Assembly (NCBI GenBank): GCA_905250025.1
Contig: CAJNOJ010000193.1
Coordinates: forward strand, 1-64,000
Reading direction: 5' to 3'
DNA from: Adineta ricciae
Lineage: Eukaryota; Rotifera; Eurotatoria; Adinetida; Adinetidae
DNA length: 64,000 nucleotides
Made by a program: the position numbers and the translations under genes. Below the pieces are notes generated by a model. It had not been told where the DNA came from. It was given only the letters and a program-made list of their open reading frames with translations, and made no database searches. Below, in pieces: positions 1 through 11,200 of this stretch. How positions within the stretch are numbered: position 1 is the first letter of the stretch; every line of letters begins with the position of its first letter.

Positions 1-2
1 TC

Positions 3-221
3 CCGGGAACATTCTTTATTATAAGATATTATGTCACAGGTGATTATCATCCTTTGTCACTTCGTGTTGGATGGATGTCAGTTGCAATATCAATGGCAGT
101 TTTGAATGTTGTATTGATATTTTGCATACCTCAGTTGCGAAATATTGTTAGGAAAGTATTTCAAGAACATCGGATAGGAGTAAGTACTGTTGTTGTTCGA
201 ACTGAAGAAATTCAAAGTTAA
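3..221 (+). CDS. 7TM receptor, C-terminal exon (partial at window edge)
   Basis: An open frame runs in from the left edge to a TAA at 219-221 (72 codons visible). It encodes a short extracellular loop, one hydrophobic helix of about 22 residues (WMSVAISMAVLNVVLIFC), then a basic cytoplasmic tail beginning IPQLRNIVRKVFQ. This matches TM7 plus tail of the rhodopsin-like orphan receptors that recur in this window (compare the tails near 13.65 kb and 53.9 kb). The N-terminal part lies outside the window, so ligand and coupling cannot be judged. It could be another multi-pass protein, but the helix followed by a basic amphipathic stretch favours a GPCR. Confidence 0.6.
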   Translation, partial: PGTFFIIRYYVTGDYHPLSLRVGWMSVAISMAVLNVVLIFCIPQLRNIVRKVFQEHRIGVSTVVVRTEEIQS

Positions 222-267
222 TCTGTTTTTTGGTACATGAAATGAGTTTTCTACGATCTATGTGTTT

Positions 268-1041
268 CAGTGATGGGATCGGTTCGTGTTTTTACAATAG
301 CCGAACCAAACCGAGAGGATTTTCATTCAAACCGATCGAAGTGAACCGAAATATATTATTCTCACCGTGAATACTAAATATTATTTGCTTTTAAACCTTC
401 GATTAGACGAATCTTGTCACAAGCAGATATATTTTTGAAACTTTTTGAGCGTTTCTTTGCAATTTTTTCGATCTTTTTCATAGTCAAATTTAAAAATAAT
501 TAAGTTTTAGAATTAAAAGTTCAAAGCTAAGTTTATAATTTCCTGGACAAATTTTGAAAGGAACACAAAATTTGAGTATTGAAATTATTTTAAATTCAGA
601 GGACACATTAACAGTTTCTTCTAAAATTTTGCAGCCTTGACGACATTAAAAGTCTTCGCGAGCTTCTCATATCAAAAGAGATCATAAGATTATATGCGAT
701 AAGGAATTAAAGCTAATCTGTTGAAACACGACTCTTGTTGATTTCTCTACCGATAGTGATAGGTAAAATTCCCCTGATCTAACGCAAGTAACTAATTCGA
801 CCTCTAGCCAATTTGAATTTTTTAAAATTTTCCACTATAGAAAATTTTTATAAAGAAGGAAATAGGAAATAATAACAATTACGTATCTTAATTCTCAAAT
901 TTGTGTAAATAGAACACAACAATATTCTTAATTTTTCACTTTCACCTGACGGGCATATATTTCTGCGTTCCTCCTGTTAATTAACATAAACAAAAATTGT
1001 GTTCGGTCTACTATAAATAATTCAAACCGATCCCATCACTG
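268..1041. mobile_element. hAT-like MITE with 17-bp TIRs and 8-bp target duplication
   Basis: Perfect 17-bp terminal inverted repeats, CAGTGATGGGATCGGTT at 268-284 and its reverse complement at 1025-1041. They are flanked by near-identical 8-bp direct repeats, ATGTGTTT (260-267) and ATGTGTTG (1042-1049), matching at 7 of 8. A CAG-starting TIR with an 8-bp duplication is the hallmark of the hAT superfamily. The 774-bp interior has no transposase frame. It has subterminal AACCGA motifs near both ends, as hAT ends often do. It is non-autonomous and lies just past the receptor stop codon. Confidence 0.85.
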
Positions 1042-1049
1042 ATGTGTTG

Positions 1050-2068
1050 TTCATAAAATCGTTTCAAATACTGTATTTTGTGATCTGGTTAATGTTTGTA
1101 TATCATTTATTGTAATTAAATATTAATAAACCGAAACTTACTTAAAAAATATGAATCACGTCTTTTCCGTAAACTTGACTATCATATGAGCAGTAACAGA
1201 TAACTGCATATATGACTGATTACATTACGTAATCGCATGTAGAATTTGATTGATTATTTTCTCATTATTGGATTTTATATGTTGGAAAAGGGCCCAAAAT
1301 TTACCCTTGTTTTTTTACTGATATTGTCCCCTCGGTCGAAAGGAGGATCATACGGAAAAAAAGTTTGTCTGTCTGTCTGTGTTAGGGTCAAGGGCTAAAG
1401 GTAAAAAGACATTGTTTTCGAAAATTGTTCAAAACTTAATAAAACATCATTTGCGGGGATCAAGATGGTCGATGATGGTTTAGAGCTGCGGTCGAATTGA
1501 GTATAACACACTGATAGAGCTAGTGTTGTCATTTCTCCTCAACGGGAAGGTAGGTCACATGAATAGAATAGCCTGTATGTATGTGTGTTTTTATCAACGT
1601 CAGAGGGTTCAAATTAAAGATCACCCAATATAAATACGTATTGTTTCATCATCATCACATCGTGTCACAAAACTATTCGGGTGTTGAGTGTCGCAAAATC
1701 GATCAATCAGAAACGGAGGATGATAGTAGTTATGGTTTCCGTGTGTCCTAGGCTAGGACACTATCCTGTAGTAGATTCTTCACTATAAATTCAGTACAAT
1801 ATTATTGCATGCGCAAGCTGCGTCTTGTCGTTTGGCTACTGATCATATATTTCACAGGATGAACAAGACGCCATGGCGCCTATGCTACGTAAGAAAGAAC
1901 TAAAGTTGACAAGGGGTGAAAGATCGTTGTTTTATAAGGCGTCCTATCTTCTCAGTGAGTCATTTGTAAGTGGCAACCATTGGAAGAATGCTCTTTCAGA
2001 AGAATATTTATTGCTGTTAATTATTTTCTTTCCTCCCACTCCGACAGAAGTAGCGTCCTGGCGCCCTA
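1050..2068. other. non-coding stretch with a GTCT microsatellite
   Basis: No gene is supported. A tract of GTTTGTCTGTCTGTCTGTG near 1360-1380 resembles the 5' ends of Helitrons (compare 15.73 kb), but no end pair was found. A 73-codon ATG frame at 1873-2094 runs into the following repeat and resembles no family known to me; it is not called a gene. Confidence 0.4.
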
Positions 2069-3152
2069 AACGCTCACGTATGAATTACAATTAGTATGAG
2101 GACGCTGTTACAGTAAGAACAGAGTTTTAATCAATAAGGTACAAACAATACTTTTGTATGACGAGAGAATACCTATGCAACCAAAACTTCAGAATAGTGG
2201 AACGCCATCGCTGTATGCGTTTTATTAGAAGCGGTTTACTTTTTTAAAATAATTCTTTTCTTCAAATATAGGATAATTTCACGATTTTCTGGTAAAAAGA
2301 GCGTTCCTAACTCTGCGAAAAAAAATCATTCGATCTCACATCATTCCGTTGATAGGTGCTTTTTACTCTTTCTGTTTGGCCATCCAGTTATCTTCTCGTG
2401 CTTCGTTCATTAGGTCATTATAGATGTCTGTCTCGCCTGTTATAATCGCTCTTTTTCTCAGTTTCTAATGTTGTCGGCTATGCTTCGTATGCTCTTTCTT
2501 TGATTCAGTTCGATTAGATGTAACCTTTTTTGGCTGGTGACGATTAAACAGCAAATTATTGGGTCAATAAAGATTTTTTCGAAAAAGGTTATGTGAAATC
2601 TATTCATATGTTTCTGATGCTTTTTCAAGAAGAAAAAAAACAGATAGAGGAAACTTTTTCAATTTTTCTGAGCGTCGTTGGTGTAGATCTTATAATAAAT
2701 AATTGCAAATTAATCGACATTATATGAGACATCTATATTTATTCAGCACTTCGATAACATACGTTATTCCAAAAAAGTGGCTGTATTCTATTTTGAAGAA
2801 AAACGACTGTTTCAGATGATTGAAACATGGACCAACTGAATATTAGTCATAAAATGAAAAATGAAAACAGCACGTGAAATAATAGAGATTGCCAGTATTG
2901 TAACGATAGACATACCGGCAATCATGAACTACTTTTTACTTCAATGTTGTCTGCTTTATCTGTTCTCTTTCTTTCAATGAGCACATCCACTGCGAGATCA
3001 AGAGAGAAAGAGAACAGGAAGGAGATTGATGGATGGTAACAATGAATACAACTGATGGGTAAGTATCAACATAAACGCATACACTGCGAGTAGCTAATGG
3101 CTTGTGGCTAAGAAGTAGAAGATCACAAAGAAATCGACTAGGCTCAATTAAG
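2069..3152. repeat. 1.1-kb repeat, copy 1
   Basis: This stretch recurs at 6566-7702 in the same orientation with scattered substitutions. Copy 1 lacks about 55 bp present in copy 2 (near 7115-7170). That extra piece in copy 2 is bounded by a short direct repeat (TGTTTCTGA), so copy 1 is best read as a deletion between the repeats. No conserved protein frame is seen. The copy ends exactly where Helitron Rep homology begins, so the repeat may be element-derived or a preferred breakpoint. Confidence 0.85.
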
Positions 3153-5520
3153 TTCATAGCCCAGTAGCATTATATTTTTCTGTTATTCTACTTAATCTTG
3201 ACAGAATTCAACATGAACAACTGATGGATACCTATCGAAGAGCTGAAATTATAGCATCTCATCCAGTTGCTACCGCCAAATATTTTCATACATTAATTAC
3301 CAATATCTTAGATACTATGATCATGGGTGGTGTTATCGGACCAGTAAAAGCTTATTTTGGCACTGTCGAAAGTCAACGCCGAGGTTCACTTCATCTGCAT
3401 CTTCTTATTTGGCTTGATCATGATTTGAAACCGGCTGATATGAAAGAAAAAATTCAAGGTGCAACTTTTCGCGATAAGTTAATAGCTTACTTAGAAGATA
3501 TTATCAAAGAAGATTTAGGCGAATTCAAAGATATACAAGTCATTGAATCGCCGAATGGTATAAGATAAATTTTTGTTTTACTTGACCATTCATCTTTTTT
3601 ATCTATTACACAACCGGAGCCATTAAATAGGCCTAATAAGTTATCTCAAAGTAACATCTATACTGCTTTACGTACTACTGATTTGACAGGTTTGACAGAG
3701 AACACAAATGAATCAGCTAATTTATCACGTCCATTTTCTCTATCGATTCCGTTCGGATCACCATCAATTCCTTAGAGGTCTCCAATATCAAGCCCATTGA
3801 CACACGCGCCAACATAGGATCGACCTACATTCGGTATGGTGCGATGATATTTAATAAAAATAAAATAGTTATCTATATATTTTAGATTTGGATGCACCAT
3901 CGAATTAATTAAAATTACTTGCTGCCTGCTTACCTACTTCAAATCCTTCATCACCAAATTTCCTAACACGGTTTCGTGTTGATGTCGTTTAAGCATGCCA
4001 CGAAAACAGGTTGCAGTGTCGACAATCGATCCTGAAACTAGTCATATTTCAATGAGACGATCAGATCCATGGGTTAACAATGTCAATGAATATATCATAT
4101 CAGCTTGTCGTTCTAATATGGATATTAAATTCATATGAACTGGTAGTGATGCTAAAAAGTTAGTTTAGCCGATTATGTGACAAAGATGAGTCTATCTTTT
4201 CATGATACATTCTCTCTTATCCAAAAAAGGGATGACACCACTACAAAAAGCAAACAATCAACAAAATTGTGACAATGCAATTGAAAAATCACGCAAACTC
4301 GTCCTACGTTGTTATAATGCACTTGCATCACAGCAAGAATTGTCCGGCGTTCAAGTTGCTTCATATCTTATGAATTGGGATGACCATTATACAACACATC
4401 AGTTTCAAGATCTCTACCTAATTCAAACTGAGAGATATTTACAAGCGGAATTGAATGAAATGCGTAAAAAACAAAATCTTCGGCTAACATCACACGATGA
4501 AGCTTTTTAATTGATTCTCACACAGTGGCGATGTTTTTTTCGTCTGTGTAGAGAGGGGAGAGATAGAGGAGGGAAAAAAGACGAAAAGAAGGAGAAAAGA
4601 TGATCGAATGAAAAAGAGAAGGAAAGAGGAAGAAAAATAATTTAGCACAAGCTGAACATCCGACAGATTCATCTGTGTGAACTAATTAGCCAATCTATTT
4701 GTTCGAAAGGAAACAGGAACGATAAAAAAGGAGGGACAGCGCTCAATACATGAACAATCTGTGAACAATCAAAGAAAAAGGAATCAAATAGCCTGACGAC
4801 TCATCACATTAGAAGTGGTGTGATGAAGGAAGAAGTGTGAACATTGGTCTCGTATAGTTTAATGAAATCCAATCAGTTTAAGTTGGATATCTTCGTGGAT
4901 AAATCTTTAGCATCAAACTGAATTAGTCAGACCTAGTTACTTATGGATATGTGAACTAATGAAACGGTTTGTCTATGATGATTAAATTTTTTTCCTTTAC
5001 ATGTAGATGCAATCGATGAAAAAGACATGTGTGATGAGGATGAAAGGAACAACGATGAAAATAATGAAGAAAATTTTCAAATTCAATCGACGGAAGACAA
5101 AAATAACTTTATACTCGTTAATACACGCATTGATTATCAGCATCGTCCAGACAATCTTTTCAATACATGTTTATATGATTTTGTGAGTACATTTTACCAG
5201 AAGAAAATCGGTGAAATCGATTTAAAATATTTATCGAAATCTTCTACGACAGAAAAACGACAAGACAAATAAAAAGGTCAACCAGCAAATGAACGATTTT
5301 CTTTACAAAAAGAGCATTCCCAAGCAACAACTCATATACTGATGAAATAGAGCGAAGTCCATATACCTGTTCTCTATGGTGCGCAGATTCCTCGGCAAGA
5401 TCGTGATGAAACTCAAGAACGTTACAGTCGAGCAGTCCTTACACTTTTTGTACCATGACGCAATGTGGCTGATCTTTGTGATGTCAATCACACCTACAAG
5501 AACATATGAAAAGCATTCTA
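3153..5520 (+). pseudogene. Helitron Rep-helicase relic (Rep C-part, linker, helicase N-part)
   Basis: Helitron transposases join a HUH rolling-circle nuclease (Rep) to a Pif1-like helicase. An open frame from about 3157 to 3568 carries the Rep core, including the histidine pair in LHLHLLIWLD (around 3393-3422). After frame changes come the linker motifs DPWVNN and CRSNMDIKFI (about 4068-4140). Next are SFHDTFSLIQKGM and the conserved ELSGVQVASYLMNWDDHYT (4343-4398), then RIDYQHRPDNLF (5130-5165). The helicase-proximal PVLYGAQIPRQDRDE and LTLFVPWRNVADLCDVN end near 5490. The Pif1 helicase Walker motifs are absent. Several stops and frameshifts make this non-functional. Confidence 0.85.
4541..4640. 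repeat. polypurine tract
   Basis: About 100 bp are almost purely A and G on the + strand, between the linker and helicase parts of the Helitron relic. Low complexity; no reading frame is supported. Confidence 0.7.
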
Positions 5521-5524
5521 ACAA

Positions 5525-5791
5525 GGGATCAGGTAAACTACTAAATCGTATCAAAACAATCGGTGGTCGCGTCATGGGCTGAGCACATTCACGTACAGCA
5601 TTACGCACACATATCCATGCATTAATTTTCAATCAAGGTCTACCAAGTATTTTCTTAACTCTCAATCCGGCTGATATTCATAGTCCCGTCGCATTATATT
5701 TTGCCGATATTAAACCTGATCTAGACAATGCTCAAGCAGAACAACTTATGGATACATACAGACGTGCCGAAATCATAGGCTTACGTCTCTA
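5525..5791 (+). pseudogene. second Helitron Rep fragment (N-part)
   Basis: A second Helitron piece is fused directly downstream of the first. It reads KLLNRIKTIGGRVMG, one in-frame stop, then ALRTHIHALIFNQGLPSIFL and TLNPADIHSPVALYF, and ends QLMDTYRRAEIIG before a stop. This is the Rep region just upstream of the part seen at 3157-3568, and the two overlap at SPVALYF to YRRAEII. In an intact element Rep precedes the helicase, so finding Rep after helicase sequence shows two copies were joined or one element was rearranged. No catalytic histidines lie in this fragment. Confidence 0.8.
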
Positions 5792-6387
5792 ATGATGAAT
5801 AGAATACGCATATTAGAATAATATCAATATAGATTTCTTTCTAGAATAGAACTTCTGTCTTTATTTTAAAGCACACTCATTATTCTGCACTGTTAAATGG
5901 AAATCCAAAGACCTATCAGCTCATGTGATTTTCAAAACTTGAACTCGTAACGCTACAAAATGAAACATACTGTGACCTATTTGCGTGACGGAATTTCATG
6001 AAAAATTCAGTAGTTCTGTAATTAATAGATTTATTCTTACATCAGGCAGATTTTTTCGCAAAGCTTGTTGTCTAAAAGTGCATATCTTGTTCTATAAGTT
6101 CATGTAGTATTTGGTCCAATTCAACTTTTACATTAACACTTTTTAACCATTAAACTATTGTGATCTGAAGCTATCACTATGTGAGAGGTTCATCAAAGAA
6201 CAGAACAGCGCTACTATCATTCAGAGATTACTTTTTCTGTACACTATGACATGTACTCTATTCTAAAATATGCTTATTTTCCTGTGATTTTGAATTCGAA
6301 CCTTCCCCGACGAAGGGGAGCGATGGTTGGCCGTGTCGATATCTAGCCTTATATTCCGAAGTGTGAGTGCGCTTTTTTTATATACAA
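5792..6387. other. non-coding stretch
   Basis: No coding sequence is supported. On the minus strand 6284-6345 contains GGTTCGAATTC, a good RNA polymerase III B-box, next to a GC-rich hairpin (CCCCttcgtcGGGG). No full tRNA fold was found. Confidence 0.35.
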
Positions 6388-6564
6388 CTAGCGGAGGTAC
6401 CCGCTGCAAGTCTCGATAACATAATAATATAAACTTGGGGCGTAAGAAAACGATGTGCTTAACATGACATATACGTAATGGACCGATAATGTTATACAGT
6501 TTGTTCAGTTCTTTCTCGGCTTAGCTACAATATTTAATAATATTTGAAACGTGTCTTAGATATT
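6388..6564 (-). mobile_element. Helitron 3' terminus, element truncated at an assembly join
   Basis: Read on the minus strand the sequence ends GCAGCGGGTACCTCCGCTAG followed by T: a GCGG/CCGC hairpin directly abutting a terminal CTAG, typical of Helitron 3' ends. The element at 15705-16335 ends almost the same way. The body should extend rightwards in window coordinates but meets the N at 6565, so its 5' end cannot be placed. Confidence 0.55.
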
Positions 6565-6565
6565 N

Positions 6566-7702
6566 CGCTCATGTATGAATTACAATTAGTAGGAGGACGC
6601 TGGTGCAGTAAGAAGAAAGTTTTAATCAATAAGGTACAAATAATACTTTTATATGACGAGAAAATATCTATGCAACCAAAACTTCAGAATAGTGGAACGC
6701 AATCGCTGTATGTGTTTTATTAGAAGTGGCTTACTTTTTTTTAAATATTTTTTTTTTCTTCAAATATAGGATAATTTCACGATTTTCTGGTAAAAAGAGC
6801 GTTCCTATCTCTGCGAAAAAAAATCATTCGATCTCCCATCATTCCGTTGATAGGTGCTTTTTTTTCTTTCTGTTCTGCCATTCAGTTATCTTCTTGTGCT
6901 TCGTTCATTAGGTCATCATAGATGTCCGTCTCGCATGTTATAATCGCTCTTTTACTCTGTTTCTAATGTCGTCGGCTATGCTTCGTATGCTTTTTCTTTG
7001 ATCCAGTTCGATTAGATGTAACCTTTTTCGGCTGGTGACGATTAAACAACAAATTAATGGGTCAATAAAGATCTTTTCGAAAAAGTTTATGAAATCTATT
7101 CATGTTTCTGAAAAGTGATTATTTGCTCGATAAAGCTCTTCAGAACGAAGCTGAAGATTTGTTTCTGATGCTTTTTCAAGAAGAAGCAAAACAGATAGAG
7201 GAAACCTTTTCAATTTTTCTGAGCGTCGTTGGTGCAGATCTTATAATAAATAATTGCAAATTGATCGACATTATATGAGCCATCTATATTTATTCAGCAC
7301 TTCGATAATAGACATTATCCAAAAAAGTGACTGTGTTCAATTTGGAAGGAAAACGACTGTTTCAGATGACTTGAACATGTACAAACTGAATATTTGTCAT
7401 AAAATGAAAAATGAAAACAGTACGTGAAATATCAGAGATTGTCAGTATTGTAACGACAGACATACCGGCAATCATGAACTATTTTTCACTTCAATGTTGT
7501 CCTCTTTATCTGTTCTCTTTCTTGCAATGAACACGTCCACTGCAAGATCAAGAGAGAAAGAGAACAGGAAGGAGGTTAATGGATGATAACAATGAATACA
7601 AGTGATGGGTAGGTATCAACATAAACGCATACACTGCGAGTAGCTAATGGCTTATGTCTAAGAAGTAAAAAATCACAAAGAAACTGACTAGGCTCAATTA
7701 AG
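6566..7702. repeat. 1.1-kb repeat, copy 2
   Basis: Second copy of 2069-3152, starting immediately after the N at 6565 and ending at the same AGGCTCAATTAAG motif as copy 1. The sequence beyond each end differs. It holds about 55 extra bases near 7115-7170. No coding frame is conserved between the copies. Confidence 0.85.
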
Positions 7703-8246
7703 CATTGACAGATCAGAAACACACATCGATTTCGATCATGAGATGCTTATTGTCACACTTAAAACAACTTGATGAAAACTATAGTCTAGAAAAGAGAGAA
7801 ACAGATAACAACCTTCTTCGTCACAGACTATAAATAGTTACGAAGTTACTGGATTCATTCATTCGACTTGTTCACAAGTGATATTCGATTTTATGTTTTT
7901 GTACGATGGAACGAAAATGTTTCATCGAAAGATCGATTTCTTTTCTGAAAAATAGAGAAGCATCAGTTAAGCTTGCGAACAAAAGGAAAGAATTTATCTT
8001 ACACTTGGTTCAGTTTCTGTTCCGAAATCAAATTCAACGATGTCAACGTAATCGATCGAGCTTTTTGACAATATAATATTTTCTGGATTATAGTATAAAA
8101 GGAAATATGAACAATCAATGCATTTTGTGCACCATGCTTTGTGCAAATGATTGTTGTTCGCAATGTAATCAAATGAGCCGTGGTTTGCACTTTGAACGTC
8201 TATTTCAGCGTCTGGAAACATGTTCCGAAAGTATCATGTACCATGA
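7703..8246. other. LINE left flank with a Cys-rich open frame
   Basis: No complete gene. On the + strand an open frame from about 8100 carries a dense cysteine pattern (QCILCTMLCANDCCSQC). It runs up to the LINE insertion site, and the same frame continues for about a dozen codons past the LINE (11512 onward) to a stop. It may be an exon interrupted by the LINE. A minus-strand frame of similar length over the same bases is less convincing. Confidence 0.35.
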
Positions 8247-8259
8247 TGAAATTAACTCT
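8247..8259. repeat. LINE target-site duplication, left copy
   Basis: TGAAATTAACTCT, identical to 11499-11511. The bases outside each copy differ, so the 13-bp length is well defined. Confidence 0.9.
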
Positions 8260-11200
8260 TAATCTTAAAGTCCCATAGGCTTATCGCCCGTTGGGGCCAA
8301 CCACAGAACGGATGATACCTTTCCATTGGTCCCTGCTTTGCGCGAGGTGAACCAGGTCCTGACATCCATAGCCGCACCACTCCGTGATATCGTCGAGCCA
8401 TTCTCGGCATGGTCGACCTCTCCTTGATTTTCCATTGATTCTTGAAAATACTACATGTTTCAGGAGTCTATTGTCGTCCATCCTACAAACATGTCCGAAT
8501 AGTTTTAATTTTCTTCGTTTGATTTTATCCACTATTGTTTCATGAGCACCAATTTGTTTCCTGATATCGATGTTTCGCACCATGTCTTTCCAACTGATCC
8601 GAAGCAATCTTCGGTAGCACCGCATTTCAAACGCCAGTAGTTTCTTTTTGTCACCTTCTTTTAACGTCCATGTGTCACAGGCATAAAGTAGTACACTGAA
8701 AACGCATGTAGTTAGGATTTTTAGTTTGTTTTCGATCTTTATCTTTTTTGTGTTCCATATATGTTTCAAACTTGCCATTGCACCAATTGCTTTATTGATT
8801 CTCCTCCTGATTTCTTTTGAGCAGTCATTGTCCCAAGTTAGCAAGCTACCGAGGTACTCAAACTCCTCAACGTTTTCGATGGTTGTACCTTGTATTTCCA
8901 TTTCCATGTCAATAGTTCTACCACCAAACACCATTGTTTTTGTTTTTCTTGTATTCACCAAGAGTCCCGCTTCTGCTGCCGTTGTTGTGAGTTGTTGAAT
9001 CTGTTCTTGAAGTGCGATATGATTCTCACTTATGAGATCAATGTCGTCGGCAAATCGTAGGTTGCTGACCAATGTTCCACTAAGATTTGCCCCATTGTTT
9101 GTTGATGTTGTTTTGTCCATTATTCTTTCCAGGTATGCAATAAACAAAAGTGGTGACAGAGGGTCACCCTGTCTAGTGCCAACGCTTGTTTGAAACCATT
9201 CACCAATGTCGCTACCAATTCGAACTGCTGATCGAGAGTTACCATAGATTTTTTCCAGTAGTGTGATCACCTTGTTGTCCACCCCATACGACCTAAGAAC
9301 AGCCCACATGATATTGTGTTTAATTGTATCGAAAGCTTTGGTGAAGTCAACGAAACAATTGTAGATTTTTTTGCCGTTGCGTTTTGCTTTTTCTGCCAGA
9401 AGTCTGAGTATTAAGATTTGATGTGTTGTGTTCCTGTCCTTCCGGAACCCCGCTTGTTCCTCGGACATATATGGATCCAGATGTTGTTTCAGTCTGTTGA
9501 GTAATACCATTAAAAACACCTTCCCCGTGTGATTGATTAAAGATATTGTTCTATAATTCGAGCATTCACTGGTGTCACCTTTTTTGGGAATTGGCACCAA
9601 GATTGATCGACCCCATTCTTCTGGAATTGTTTCCTCTTCCCAAGCTCTATTGCACAACTCATGAATTTTGTGCGCCAATTGTTCACCACCACCTTGAATC
9701 ATTTCCGCCGTTATTTCGTCGGTTCCAGGACTTTTGTTTTTCTTGAGTTTGTTTATTGCAATTTGTACTTCATTGTATAGTATGCCATATGATGTGTTGT
9801 CGTTTGAAGGGCTTATGTTTACCAGTTCTTCCACTACCTTTTCTCCACCACCATTATCTTCGTACAGTCCACCGCAGTATTCTGTCCACCTTTCCATAAT
9901 GCCTTGTTTCGATTGTATTATTGTGCCACCTTGATCTCGTATAACTGTTAATTTTGGTTGAAATTTCTTTTTTAGCAGTTTCACCAAGTTGTATGCTTGT
10001 TTGCTGTTGCCAACTTTCAATCCCATTTGAATTTCTTCACATTGATTTTGTATCCAGTTGTCTTTGTCTTTCCTTGCTGCTTTTTTCACCTCGTTGCAAA
10101 GATGTTTGTACTTGTTGTTAAGTTGTGTTGATATGTGTTTCACTTGTTTTGCTTTTCTTTTTTCATTTGCTAAATCCAATGTTTGAGTTGAGATCCATGG
10201 TTTCTTTGGTGTTTCTTTTTGAGTAGGTATGCTCACTTGTAGTGCTTCTTTAATTGCTTTTTCAATTTGTAGTGCATGGTCATCTATATTGTTCGCTGTT
10301 TGAATATTGTTTAAATTGTTTTCCAAGTGTGTTTGATAAGATGTTTTGATTGTTTGATCATTGAGCTGTTGTATGTTGAGTCGTTGATTATACTTTGGTT
10401 TATTTTGTATATTTTTTAGTCTTAGTTTGATATTACACAAAACTAAGGAGTGATCAGAGCTGATATCAGCTCCTTGGAATGTTCTGCAGTTGACGACAGA
10501 TGATTTCCAACGTTTTTGTATGATGATGAGATCGATCATGTTTTTGTGTATGCCATCCGGTGATTCCCATGTCCATTTGTGAATTGGTTTTTGTTGAAAT
10601 CTTGTGTTACAAATAAATAAATTATGTAGTGTTGCGAATTCCAATAAATTTTCACCACGTTCGTTTCTTGTTCCATATCCATATCTGCCCATGGCAGTTT
10701 CCCAGCCAGTATTGTCATCACCCACCTTGGCGTTCCAGTCACCAGTTAGTATAAGTATATCTTTTTTAGGAGTTTTTCCTATAGCGTCTTCCAAATCGCT
10801 ATAAAATATTTCAATTTCATTTTCTGTTGCGTCAGATGTTGGAGCATATACATTGATTATTGTTAAGTTGAATGGGGTTGCTTTGAACCTTGCAGTAATT
10901 AATCTTGGATTGATCGGATTGTAGCCCATAAGAGCCTTTCGAGCTCTTGTACTAAGTAACATTCCAACACCTTTAGTATGTGTGTTGTCACCCCCGCACC
11001 AAATGAAGTCACCGTTTGTTGTTTCACCTTTTCCAGTCCATCGTACTTCTGAAATGCCGATGACGTCGTAACTGTACCGTTTCATTTCATTTCGTAGTAG
11101 TTCCAGTTTGCCAGTTGCCCATAATGTTCGAACATTCCATGTGCCCACAGTGAAAGTATCTTTCATCAATTTGAGTTTGTCTGAGTCATACTTGCTCGCT

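Noticed and set aside
6284-6345. Complete tRNA gene
   Set aside because: No acceptor stem or A-box could be paired around the B-box-like motif.
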